A program made the translations under genes and the position numbers. Below, in pieces: positions 9,058 through 17,096 of a stretch of 64,000 bases of DNA (position 1 is the stretch's first letter; each line of letters opens with the position of its first letter). The notes under the pieces were generated by a model that searched no databases, was not told the origin of the DNA, and saw only the letters and a list, made by a program, of their open reading frames with translations. Origin of the DNA: Metabacillus flavus (GTDB lineage: Bacteria; Bacillota; Bacilli; Bacillales; Bacillaceae); assembly GCF_018283675.1 (NCBI RefSeq), contig NZ_JAGVRK010000001.1, positions 2,604,001-2,668,000 of the forward strand, given 5' to 3'.

Positions 9058-9157
9058 TGTGGATAACTATATTCACATCATCCAGCCTTTTATTTCAAAA
9101 TTTTCCAGATTTATAAACAACATATTAACAGGTTATCCACTTTTACTTGTGGATAAC
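9058..9157. promoter_or_regulatory. DnaA-box array upstream of sda
   Basis: Two perfect TTATCCACA boxes on the minus strand (9058-9066 and 9148-9156) and two 8-of-9 matches on the plus strand (ATATTCACA at 9069-9077, TTATCCACT at 9133-9141). The last pair forms a perfect 9-bp inverted repeat, GTTATCCAC / GTGGATAAC, with an 8-bp spacer. In B. subtilis the sda promoter is activated by DnaA, so these sites fit DnaA control of sda. They could also affect yqeG, which diverges from here. Confidence 0.8.
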
Positions 9158-9273
9158 AGAACGATTGTTCCTGTACCATAAACATGTTAGATTTAAGACA
9201 GTCATATAGAACTTACTATCCTATGCTTAAAAACGAGCACGTAGTCCATTTTCTCCCGGGAGGTGACCCGCCA

Positions 9274-9429
9274 ATCATTTGGCCTGCCAGTATGCGAAAA
9301 TTATCGGATGAGCTGCTGATTGAATCCTATTATAAAGCAACCGAATTAAAACTCAGCCATGATTTTATTGAGTTAATCGAATCTGAAATAAAGCGCCGCT
9401 CTCTTGCCCACATGCTGAGAAATTCATAA
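9274..9429 (+). CDS. sda: Sda, checkpoint inhibitor of sporulation kinase KinA
   Basis: Small helical-hairpin protein that blocks autophosphorylation of KinA when replication is perturbed. The conserved core [18 protein letters not shown] is encoded from an ATG at 9292 (45 residues). That ATG is 25 bases from the only good ribosome binding site, GGGAGGTGA at 9258-9266. The codon ATC at 9274 sits seven bases after it and reads I-I-W-P-A-S-M-R-K, which lines up residue for residue with the MNWVPSMRK start I remember for B. subtilis Sda. I therefore place the start at 9274 as a non-AUG codon (51 residues); ATT at 9277 is the alternative. The frame also stays open upstream to an ATG at 9184, which lacks homology support. 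Confidence 0.85.
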   Translation: MIWPASMRKLSDELLIESYYKATELKLSHDFIELIESEIKRRSLAHMLRNS

Positions 9430-9556
9430 GCAGGGTTTTGAGAGCTTTTCTTTTATTTAGCCATACCCTATTTAACATGCATCAAAATCATGAATGCAAG
9501 CTATTATAACACGCCTGTGCCTCTAACCTCCACCCGGCCTGCAGGATGAACTGAAG

Positions 9557-9584
9557 AAGACACCTCAAGTAAAAGAGGTGCCTC
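9557..9584 (-). terminator. Terminator after the YjcZ-type gene
   Basis: Minus-strand stem GGCACCTC / GAGGTGTC with loop TTTTACTT, followed by TTCTTC. It begins at the stop codon of the small YjcZ-like gene. The T-run is modest. Confidence 0.6.
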
Positions 9585-9756
9585 ATCTGCAAGATCCGCC
9601 ATAGTACCAATAATATCCTCCAAATACCAGGAGCAGAATAAATGCCACGATAAGAATGGCATACCAAAATCCGCAGGAAGCATTAGGCGGAATGTAAGGG
9701 TATGGATAGGGCAGCGGTCCGCAGCCGGGACTGCATGGATAATATCCAGCTGACAT
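9583..9756 (-). CDS. YjcZ family small sporulation-associated membrane protein
   Basis: Protein of 57 residues beginning MSAGYYPCSPGCGPLPYPYP, with a Pro/Tyr/Gly-rich N-terminus and one hydrophobic segment (YAILIVAFILLLVFGGYYW, about residues 33-51). This is the pattern of YjcZ-family peptides found in spores. AGGAGGTC seven bases ahead decides the start at 9756; an in-frame ATG further upstream has no such site. Function unknown; the family name is from the pattern only. Confidence 0.8.
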   Translation of the reverse strand: MSAGYYPCSPGCGPLPYPYPYIPPNASCGFWYAILIVAFILLLVFGGYYWYYGGSCR

Positions 9757-9853
9757 ATAGAAGACCTCCTTATGCACGTTCTCCTTAGCAGCATATGTAT
9801 GTACCTATGCCAAGGTATAGGCTTCTGTCCGGACCCCCTGAGCAAATCATCTA

Positions 9854-10585
9854 TTATTTTAATAGGCCGCCGTCAAGAATCGCCTGATAAAGGATTCTTG
9901 CTCCCTTTGGAGTCATATGATTCCCGGATGGATCGATTAGTCCCGATGCGATCAGAGCTGTATCTGTGTCTCCTCCAGCTGCCCTCACCATGTTCCTCCA
10001 ATGGTCAATAAGCGGGAGCTGTTCCCTCTTTGCGATTTCTCTTACGATCTCATTATAGGAATTATGCCAGTTCCGCGCGCCCTTTCCTGCATCATAATAG
10101 ATTTTTTCATATCTTGAATAGTAAAGCTTGTCTTTCCCGTTTCCTTCCACAATCGGCAGGCACGTAATCAGAATAGGATGCCCGCCGTTTTTTCTAATTT
10201 CATCTATAAAATAAAGGAGATTCGCTTCAAACCTTTTTTTTGAAACCCTTGGCTCTCCGCTTTGCAAAACCACCGCATCATTCGTACCGAACATAATAAA
10301 GACGGTTTCAGGATGGCGATTTAAAACATCCTTTTTAAATCGCTTTCTCGCATCCTCGGTTGTTTCGCCTCCTATACCCGCGTTGTATATATTAACTTTC
10401 CCCTGCTGTGATAAGTTGAGCAAGTTCACCCATTTTTCATTTTCAGGATAATCCCTAATGGGGTAATTCGCACCCCTTGTATTGCTGTCTCCAAACGCAA
10501 CCGCATTGTATTCGTTATTTCCAGCACCGCACCCGGCTGCCAGTGAGAGACATAAAATAACTAAAAGCTTTTTCAACTCCTGCAC
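9854..10585 (-). CDS. yqeF: SGNH/GDSL-family lipoprotein, YqeF-like
   Basis: Predicted exported lipoprotein of 243 residues with an N-terminal signal and lipobox LAAGC (lipidated Cys19). SGNH hydrolase blocks are visible: FGDSNTRG (Ser34 nucleophile), FMFGTNDAVV (block III), and a C-terminal DPSGNHMTPKG carrying the Asp and His. It is likely an esterase or lipase acting outside the membrane; substrate unknown. B. subtilis has a similar lipoprotein (YqeF) next to yqeG, so the name follows position and type. It is divergent from sigK. Confidence 0.8.
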   Translation of the reverse strand: MQELKKLLVILCLSLAAGCGAGNNEYNAVAFGDSNTRGANYPIRDYPENEKWVNLLNLSQQGKVNIYNAGIGGETTEDARKRFKKDVLNRHPETVFIMFGTNDAVVLQSGEPRVSKKRFEANLLYFIDEIRKNGGHPILITCLPIVEGNGKDKLYYSRYEKIYYDAGKGARNWHNSYNEIVREIAKREQLPLIDHWRNMVRAAGGDTDTALIASGLIDPSGNHMTPKGARILYQAILDGGLLK

Positions 10586-10619
10586 CTCCGTAAGCTATAC
10601 AACACTATAATATAGAACG

Positions 10620-10700
10620 GCCCGTGTTTCAACTGCGGCAAGCTGGCCATGCTTGCCGGTTTCACTATTCTTAACTTTGTGATAGTAAACAGACACGGGC
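10620..10700. other. Nested inverted repeats that fold as a three-way junction
   Basis: Three helices enclose one another in 81 bases. P1 is GCCCGTGT (10620-10627) with ACACGGGC (10693-10700). P2 is CGGCAAGC (10636-10643) with GCTTGCCG (10651-10658). P3 is GTTTcACTAT (10659-10668, one bulged C) with ATAGTAAAC (10682-10690). P2 and P3 abut directly, so they could stack. It lies between yqeF (minus) and sigK (plus). The active strand is unknown, and no known riboswitch consensus was recognised. Confidence 0.55.
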
Positions 10701-10762
10701 AGGCCCTTCCCTACATACACATAATTAATAGGCGATTGCCTACATAACGACCCTTGGAGGTG
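10685..10762 (+). promoter_or_regulatory. Candidate sigK promoter with SpoIIID-like site
   Basis: GTAAACAGAC (10685-10694) matches the SpoIIID consensus WWRRACARNY at nine of ten positions. CATACACATA (10714-10723) resembles the sigma-E/sigma-K -10 pattern. A short hairpin TAGGC-GATT-GCCTA follows at about 10729-10742, then the GGAGGTG ribosome site at 10756-10762. In B. subtilis sigK is transcribed by sigma-E then sigma-K with SpoIIID. The exact -35 is uncertain. Confidence 0.45.
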
Positions 10763-10767
10763 CTTAT

Positions 10768-11493
10768 TTGTCCGGATTATTCACAGCGCTGGCCTATGTC
10801 ATGAGGGAAATGGTTTTTCTTGTAAGCTACGTAAAGAACAATGCGTTCCCGCAGCCACTGTCATCCAGCGATGAAAAGAAATACCTTCAGCTGATGGCAG
10901 AAGGCGATGAACATGCCAGAAATCTTTTGATTGAGCATAATTTAAGGCTTGTCGCACATATTGTCAAAAAGTTCGAGAACACAGGTGAGGACGCCGAGGA
11001 CCTGATTTCGATCGGAACGATCGGACTGATCAAAGCAATTGAGAGCTATTCACAGGGAAAAGGGACGAAGCTTGCAACATATGCCGCAAGATGTATTGAA
11101 AACGAAATTTTGATGCATTTAAGAGCGTTGAAAAAGACTAAGAAAGACGTGTCCCTTCATGATCCGATTGGTCAGGATAAAGAAGGAAATGAAATATCGC
11201 TCATTGACGTTCTTAAATCCGAGAGTGAAGACGTTATTGATACCATTCAGCTGAATATGGAGCTTGAAAAGGTGAAAAAATTTATCGATGTGTTAGAGGA
11301 GCGGGAAAAAGAGGTCATTGTCGGCCGATTCGGGCTCGACTTGCAAAAAGAAAAAACGCAGAGGGAAATCGCAAAAGAGCTGGGCATATCAAGGAGCTAT
11401 GTATCTCGCATTGAGAAACGGGCGCTCATGAAAATGTTCCACGAATTTTATCGTGCTGAGAAAGAGAAAAACAACAAAAAAAAGAAAAGATAA
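10768..11493 (+). CDS. sigK: Pro-sigma-K, late mother-cell sporulation sigma factor, uninterrupted
   Basis: RNA polymerase sigma factor for late mother-cell genes (coat, cortex, maturation); 241 residues from a TTG behind GGAGGTG. The N-terminal hydrophobic pro-sequence (residues 1-20, ending VFLVS before [11 protein letters not shown]) is the part normally removed by SpoIVFB. Region 2 ([17 protein letters not shown] ... [12 protein letters not shown]) and region 4 ([13 protein letters not shown] ... [17 protein letters not shown]) are both complete. In B. subtilis 168 the gene is split by the 48-kb skin element into spoIVCB and spoIIIC; here it is one continuous frame. Its flanks, yqeF on the left and yrzI/yrhC on the right, match the two sides of skin. 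Confidence 0.97.
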   Translation: MSGLFTALAYVMREMVFLVSYVKNNAFPQPLSSSDEKKYLQLMAEGDEHARNLLIEHNLRLVAHIVKKFENTGEDAEDLISIGTIGLIKAIESYSQGKGTKLATYAARCIENEILMHLRALKKTKKDVSLHDPIGQDKEGNEISLIDVLKSESEDVIDTIQLNMELEKVKKFIDVLEEREKEVIVGRFGLDLQKEKTQREIAKELGISRSYVSRIEKRALMKMFHEFYRAEKEKNNKKKKR

Positions 11494-11529
11494 GGAGAAA
11501 GGGTTTTCCCCTCTATCCTTATCTTTTTT
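11489..11529 (+). terminator. sigK terminator
   Basis: Stem GATAAGGAGAAAGGG / CCCTCTATCCTTATC with two mismatches and a TTTTC loop region, followed by TTTTTT. It overlaps the sigK stop codon. Confidence 0.8.
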
Positions 11530-11535
11530 CTTTAG

Positions 11536-11589
11536 CTAACCGCTATCCTTCTCCACAGTGAGGTAGTTCATCATTTCCCTTTTCATCAT
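11536..11589 (-). CDS. Tiny ORF (17 residues) downstream of yrzI
   Basis: Encodes MMKREMMNYLTVEKDSG. AAAGGAG (11599-11605) lies nine bases before the ATG, and the ORF begins 36 bp after the yrzI stop on the same strand. It could be a second peptide of the same transcript. It ends close to the convergent sigK terminator. No family recognised; the ribosome site is the only support. Confidence 0.3.
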   Translation of the reverse strand: MMKREMMNYLTVEKDSG

Positions 11590-11625
11590 TTTTACCGCTC
11601 CTTTCATGATTTTTGTTAAGCTTGC

Positions 11626-11754
11626 TTACAGCATAAGCTGACGGTTCTTAACTTTCTCCATCAGGTTCCTGACACGCTTTTCGTCATTCAATTCATCTTT
11701 TGTTTTAATGTTCCGTTTGAAAGTTACCGTTACAAACAGTAAATGGATGGTCAT
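11626..11754 (-). CDS. yrzI: YrzI family small protein
   Basis: Small protein of 42 residues starting MTIHLLFVTVTFKRNIKTKD, with a hydrophobic N-terminus and a charged C-terminal helix (VRNLMEKVKNRQLML). This is the YrzI pattern common in Bacillaceae. The start at 11754 is set by AAAGGAGGTGATATC directly ahead; the frame extends further upstream without a ribosome site. Function unknown. In B. subtilis yrzI lies near yrhC, as here. Confidence 0.75.
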   Translation of the reverse strand: MTIHLLFVTVTFKRNIKTKDELNDEKRVRNLMEKVKNRQLML

Positions 11755-11850
11755 GATATCACCTCCTTTAAAGGCGAGGCGCCAAGGGTTCTCTACGCAA
11801 AAAAACACCGCAGGAAATACCCCGGGCGTCCGTCTTGTTTTAAATAGTAA

Positions 11851-11887
11851 ACGCCGCAGAGTAAGCAAATCGCTTAGTCTGCGGCGT
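11851..11887 (-). terminator. Strong hairpin after the 25-residue ORF
   Basis: Stem ACGCCGCAGAGTAAGC (11851-11866) with GCTTAGTCTGCGGCGT (11872-11887), 15 of 16 paired, loop of five bases. On the minus strand it is followed by TTTACTATTT, a weak U-tract. It lies 33 bp after the stop of the small ORF at 11921-11998. Confidence 0.6.
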
Positions 11888-11920
11888 ATATTCCAATCGT
11901 TAATGAAAAAAGAACATACG

Positions 11921-11998
11921 TTAGCTGCAAACCGGCCAATGAGATTTGATTACTTTATTCAATTGTTTAAGCTGATACGCTTTAACAGTCATCATCAT
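11921..11998 (-). CDS. Tiny ORF (25 residues) with its own promoter and terminator
   Basis: Encodes MMMTVKAYQLKQLNKVIKSH followed by WPVCS. AAAGGAGG (12008-12015) lies nine bases before the first of three ATGs, a sigma-A-type promoter lies just upstream (12038-12066) and a strong hairpin just downstream. The peptide is basic with one cysteine near the end and has no membrane segment. No family recognised. The three ATGs make the exact start uncertain by two residues. Confidence 0.55.
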   Translation of the reverse strand: MMMTVKAYQLKQLNKVIKSHWPVCS

Positions 11999-12037
11999 TT
12001 TAACCGGCCTCCTTTGAAAAATTTTATTTACATGGTA

Positions 12038-12066
12038 ATTATATCCACAATCTTTATGAATGTAAA
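12038..12066 (-). promoter_or_regulatory. Sigma-A-type promoter for the 25-residue ORF
   Basis: Minus-strand -35 TTTACA (12061-12066) and -10 TATAAT (12038-12043) separated by exactly 17 bases. Transcription would start near 12031, about 16 bases before the ribosome binding site. Confidence 0.65.
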
Positions 12067-12154
12067 CCGATTTTTCTAACTTTTTGAAAAATAAGCCAAA
12101 TGCCCATAAAAAAAAACGAATCGATCCTACTGGTATACTTAAATAAGCAATTAA

Positions 12155-12190
12155 TTAAAAAATAACCTGCAGAATCATCTGCAGGTTATT
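12155..12190 (-). terminator. Terminator of the yrrT-mtnN-mccAB-yrhC operon
   Basis: Perfect stem AATAACCTGCAG / CTGCAGGTTATT (12161-12172 and 12179-12190), then TTTTTT on the minus strand. It overlaps the yrhC stop codon. Confidence 0.85.
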
Positions 12191-12407
12191 CGGCTTCTTT
12201 TTGAAGTTTTTTATTAAAGGAAAGAGAAATGTTAAAACAAATAATTGCGCCGGCCAGCATAAAGGCAGAGGCACCCATCATGGTAGATTGCTCTGATACC
12301 TGGCCGGATTCAACAAATACTCCTATATAGAAAAATGTCCCCAATGCTAACAGGACGAACGCATAATTTTTGAAATCAAGGACTAAATCCTGCAACTGCT
12401 TTTTCAA
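12186..12407 (-). CDS. yrhC: YrhC family small membrane protein
   Basis: Protein of 73 residues with two predicted membrane helices (YAFVLLALGTFFYIGVF and ASAFMLAGAIICFNI) and charged ends. It sits last in the methionine-to-cysteine operon, as yrhC does in B. subtilis. Its molecular function is unknown. Confidence 0.8.
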   Translation of the reverse strand: MKKQLQDLVLDFKNYAFVLLALGTFFYIGVFVESGQVSEQSTMMGASAFMLAGAIICFNISLSFNKKLQKEAE

Positions 12408-12490
12408 GCTATATCACCTGCCCGAAAATATTTTGACAATTACTAGGATAACATAGCCTGGCAGACTATCTGACTTGTAATATCAGGAAA

Positions 12491-14550
<2,060 letters not shown>

Positions 14551-14604
14551 CCAAACACCTTCTTCATAACGCAGCAGGATGGATTCATTCTGCTGTGCTT
14601 TTAA

Positions 14605-15300
14605 TTATTTCAAATTGCGGACAATACGAAGAACATGCTCCGCTGAATGAAGACCTGCTTTTTCAAGGAACTGATCAAACGATACATCTGATTCCTTGCC
14701 CGCAATATCTGAGAGTGCACGGATGATGACAAACGGCACCTGGAATTGGTGGCAGACCTGAGCAATAGCGGCTGCTTCCATTTCTACGGCATACAGGTTC
14801 TCAAATTTCGTGCGGATATAATCAACCCGCTCAGGATCGTTCATAAACGAATCACCCGTTGCAATCATCCCTGTAACCACTTGGATTCCTTCAATGTTTT
14901 TTGCCTCGGCTTCCGCAATCTCCAAAAGCTTGGGATCCGGCAGATAGGCTGAAGGAAGTCCGGGTACCTGACCGTATTCGTAGCCAAACGCTGTCACGTC
15001 CACATCGTGATGACGGACCTCGGTCGAAACCACGACGTCTCCAACATTTAAGGATTGATGAAATCCGCCGGCAGATCCCGTATTGATTACATAATCAGGC
15101 TTATAGCGGTCAAGCAGGAGTGCTGTGCTTAGAGCAGCATTCACTTTTCCGATTCCTGATTTAAGAAGGACGATTTCTTTTCCCTCGTACATTCCTTCTG
15201 TAAATTCACTGCCTGCAATCAGCTCGCTGCTTTGACCTTCCAGCTTTTCTCTTAATATATTTACTTCTTCTTCCATTGCTCCAATAATAGCTATTTTCAT
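14605..15300 (-). CDS. mtnN: 5'-Methylthioadenosine/S-adenosylhomocysteine nucleosidase
   Basis: Removes adenine from S-adenosylhomocysteine and methylthioadenosine, feeding homocysteine recovery; 231 residues. [13 protein letters not shown] gives the catalytic Glu12 region, [10 protein letters not shown] the phosphorylase-like loop, and [10 protein letters not shown] the catalytic aspartate. It lies between yrrT and mccA, 25 bp after yrrT. Confidence 0.96.
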   Translation of the reverse strand: MKIAIIGAMEEEVNILREKLEGQSSELIAGSEFTEGMYEGKEIVLLKSGIGKVNAALSTALLLDRYKPDYVINTGSAGGFHQSLNVGDVVVSTEVRHHDVDVTAFGYEYGQVPGLPSAYLPDPKLLEIAEAEAKNIEGIQVVTGMIATGDSFMNDPERVDYIRTKFENLYAVEMEAAAIAQVCHQFQVPFVIIRALSDIAGKESDVSFDQFLEKAGLHSAEHVLRIVRNLK

Positions 15301-15325
15301 TAGGACAACCCTCTTTACTCTAAAA

Positions 15326-15967
15326 TTACTGTTTTACTGCTTCCATAATCCATACGAATGGATTCATTTGTGTAAAGGTCACAATGAATCCATGCTTTTC
15401 GTATATTGACTTCATCACAACATGGGTTGTGTAATATTCTGTCTCAAGATCCAGAGCGAGGCTTAAAAACTGCCTTCTTCTCGATTCTTCAATCTTCTTT
15501 ATATACGCATCCCGGTCAGTGAAAACAGTATCAGCAAAGATTATTTTACCACCTTTGGCAAGCATGCTTCCATAAATCCCGACGGCTTTATCTTTTTCTT
15601 CATCCGTAAGGTGGTGAAAAGCATACGTGCTTACAATCGAATCAATCTGCTCTGCAGGTTTTGGGAAATCAAGAAAGTCTCCATCTGAAATCAAGATGTC
15701 TGCAGGCAGTTTTTCAATTGCCTTTTCTCTCATTGCATTTGACGGTTCAATGCCATATACCTTTTTCCCCGCAGCATGCAGCAGGGCTGTCAGGTTTCCA
15801 GTACCTAAACCAAATTCCAGAACCGCTGATCCCGATCTGTTCGTTACTTCTTCAAGTATGCTGCTATAGTTTTGAAATACTTCTTTATATTCAACGTCAT
15901 GTCCGCTGACGGTCGTATCATAATCAGAGGCCCACCCTTCAAACAACTCCAAAAATTCTCTGCCCAT
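15326..15967 (-). CDS. yrrT: SAM-dependent methyltransferase YrrT
   Basis: Putative methyltransferase of 213 residues that heads the methionine-to-cysteine operon. The SAM motif is [15 protein letters not shown], followed by VYGIEPS and a motif-IV-like VSTYAFHHL. The substrate is not known; the order methyltransferase, SAH nucleosidase, transsulfuration fits removal of its SAH product. Confidence 0.9.
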   Translation of the reverse strand: MGREFLELFEGWASDYDTTVSGHDVEYKEVFQNYSSILEEVTNRSGSAVLEFGLGTGNLTALLHAAGKKVYGIEPSNAMREKAIEKLPADILISDGDFLDFPKPAEQIDSIVSTYAFHHLTDEEKDKAVGIYGSMLAKGGKIIFADTVFTDRDAYIKKIEESRRRQFLSLALDLETEYYTTHVVMKSIYEKHGFIVTFTQMNPFVWIMEAVKQ

Positions 15968-15991
15968 GATGACACTCTCCCTTAAAAACTT

Positions 15992-16038
15992 AATAATTCC
16001 TATGTGTATAGTATGAATTTAAATAAATAACTGTTCAA
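15992..16038 (-). promoter_or_regulatory. Candidate yrrT promoter with CymR-like element
   Basis: On the minus strand ATAGGAATTATTA (15992-16004) resembles the GGAATT-containing CymR operator, just downstream of a possible promoter (TTGAAC at 16033-16038; -10 near 16008-16015, spacing ambiguous). In B. subtilis the yrrT operon is repressed by CymR under good sulfur supply, and cymR is present at 37598-38014. The operator assignment is from memory of the consensus. Confidence 0.4.
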
Positions 16039-16144
16039 AGATTATCATATTCCTGTGAGAACCTCAACCTAAATGTTTTTCATATCCCGCTGCATCAAGG
16101 TTTTTGGTAAACTAAGAGAAGAGAACAGAGGAGGAAAACAGGGA

Positions 16145-16351
16145 ATGAATTTTCAGCTTGATTATCTTAAAGACAAGGTAGAATTTTTTGAAGCTGCCAG
16201 CATAAAGGAATTGGAAAAAAGAATTGCCGAGCAGATTGATCATAATAAAGCTATTCTGATGGAGGTTCATTCGGTTTCGCATCAAATGCATGTCCTTGAG
16301 GATGGGCGCAGATTTTACAGCGCGGTCGTTCATTTTAAGACGAACCTGTAA
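16145..16351 (+). CDS. yrzA: DUF2536 family protein YrzA
   Basis: Protein of 68 residues beginning MNFQLDYLKDKVEFFEAASI; it matches the DUF2536/YrzA pattern, including the C-terminal AVVHF. AGAGGAGG about 11 bases ahead sets the start at 16145. Function unknown. It is convergent with yrrS and shares its terminator. Confidence 0.85.
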   Translation: MNFQLDYLKDKVEFFEAASIKELEKRIAEQIDHNKAILMEVHSVSHQMHVLEDGRRFYSAVVHFKTNL

Positions 16352-16366
16352 ATTAGCTTCCCGCAA

Positions 16367-16402
16367 AAAAGAACGCTGCCTTGAATCGGCAGCGTCCTTT
16401 TG
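16367..16402. terminator. Bidirectional terminator between yrzA and yrrS
   Basis: Stem ACGCTGCC / GGCAGCGT (16373-16380 and 16388-16395) flanked by an A-run on one side and CCTTTTG on the other, so it can act for both genes. Confidence 0.75.
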
Positions 16403-16403
16403 T

Positions 16404-17018
16404 TTATTTCTGTTCAACTGTAAGAGGTTTCCATCCTTCATTTTCAATGAACTGAAGGGTTACTTCGTATTTCTCATCAGAGTTCTTTGCAGAAACGGTT
16501 CCTTTTGCATCGTTTGGCGAACCATTGTTTCCTATAAACCAGATGGTCATATTGTCTTCCGGAATTCCAGTTGCTACGCTCATTGCCCTGGTCATTTCCT
16601 TCCAATCCGCTGAGCCTTTATCATACACTGTGGTGTGTTCACCCTTTTGTTCAGTACCTACAGGCTCCCATTCAGAGCTTTTCGATTCCTTGTCCGCTTC
16701 TGCTGCTTTGTCTTCCTCATTCTGCTTTTTATCATCAGCAGGCTTGGATTCTTCCTTGGACGCTTCATCACCGGATGTATTTTGTGATTCTGTATCTTCT
16801 TTGTCTGTTTGCTCAGACGCAGTTTCTTCGCTTGTCTCTTCGCTTTGTGACTGCTGGTCAGAGATTTTGCTGCTGGAAGTCTGCTTCTTTTCGCCTCCAG
16901 TAATAAGCTGGTAGCCGACGGCCGCAATGAGAATGAGCACGACAGCGATCATGACATTCAATACGACATTCGTTTTTCTGCGCTTATCGCGGTTGCCATA
17001 GCGGGTTCTATTCATCAT
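16404..17018 (-). CDS. yrrS: YrrS, DUF1510 membrane-anchored protein
   Basis: About 204 residues: basic N-terminus (NRTRYGNRDKRRK), one membrane helix (VVLNVMIAVVLILIAAVGYQL), a long acidic Ser/Glu/Lys linker, and a C-terminal DUF1510 domain (about the last 90 residues) expected outside the cell. GAGGAG sets the start at the ATG at 17018 (or 17015); an upstream GTG in frame is less likely. It is 60 bp after pbpI and likely in the same transcript, suggesting a cell-envelope role. Confidence 0.85.
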   Translation of the reverse strand: MMNRTRYGNRDKRRKTNVVLNVMIAVVLILIAAVGYQLITGGEKKQTSSSKISDQQSQSEETSEETASEQTDKEDTESQNTSGDEASKEESKPADDKKQNEEDKAAEADKESKSSEWEPVGTEQKGEHTTVYDKGSADWKEMTRAMSVATGIPEDNMTIWFIGNNGSPNDAKGTVSAKNSDEKYEVTLQFIENEGWKPLTVEQK

Positions 17019-17096
17019 CTTCACTCCTCTTCCCACTTTCTTTCTGTACTATTCTATCAAAGGAGCAGGAATCTAGCCAGTTTTGATTCAATAGAA

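Noticed and set aside
9504-9845. Minus-strand ORF of 113 residues overlapping the YjcZ gene
   Set aside because: It reads the YjcZ gene in another frame; the YjcZ frame has the ribosome site and family pattern.
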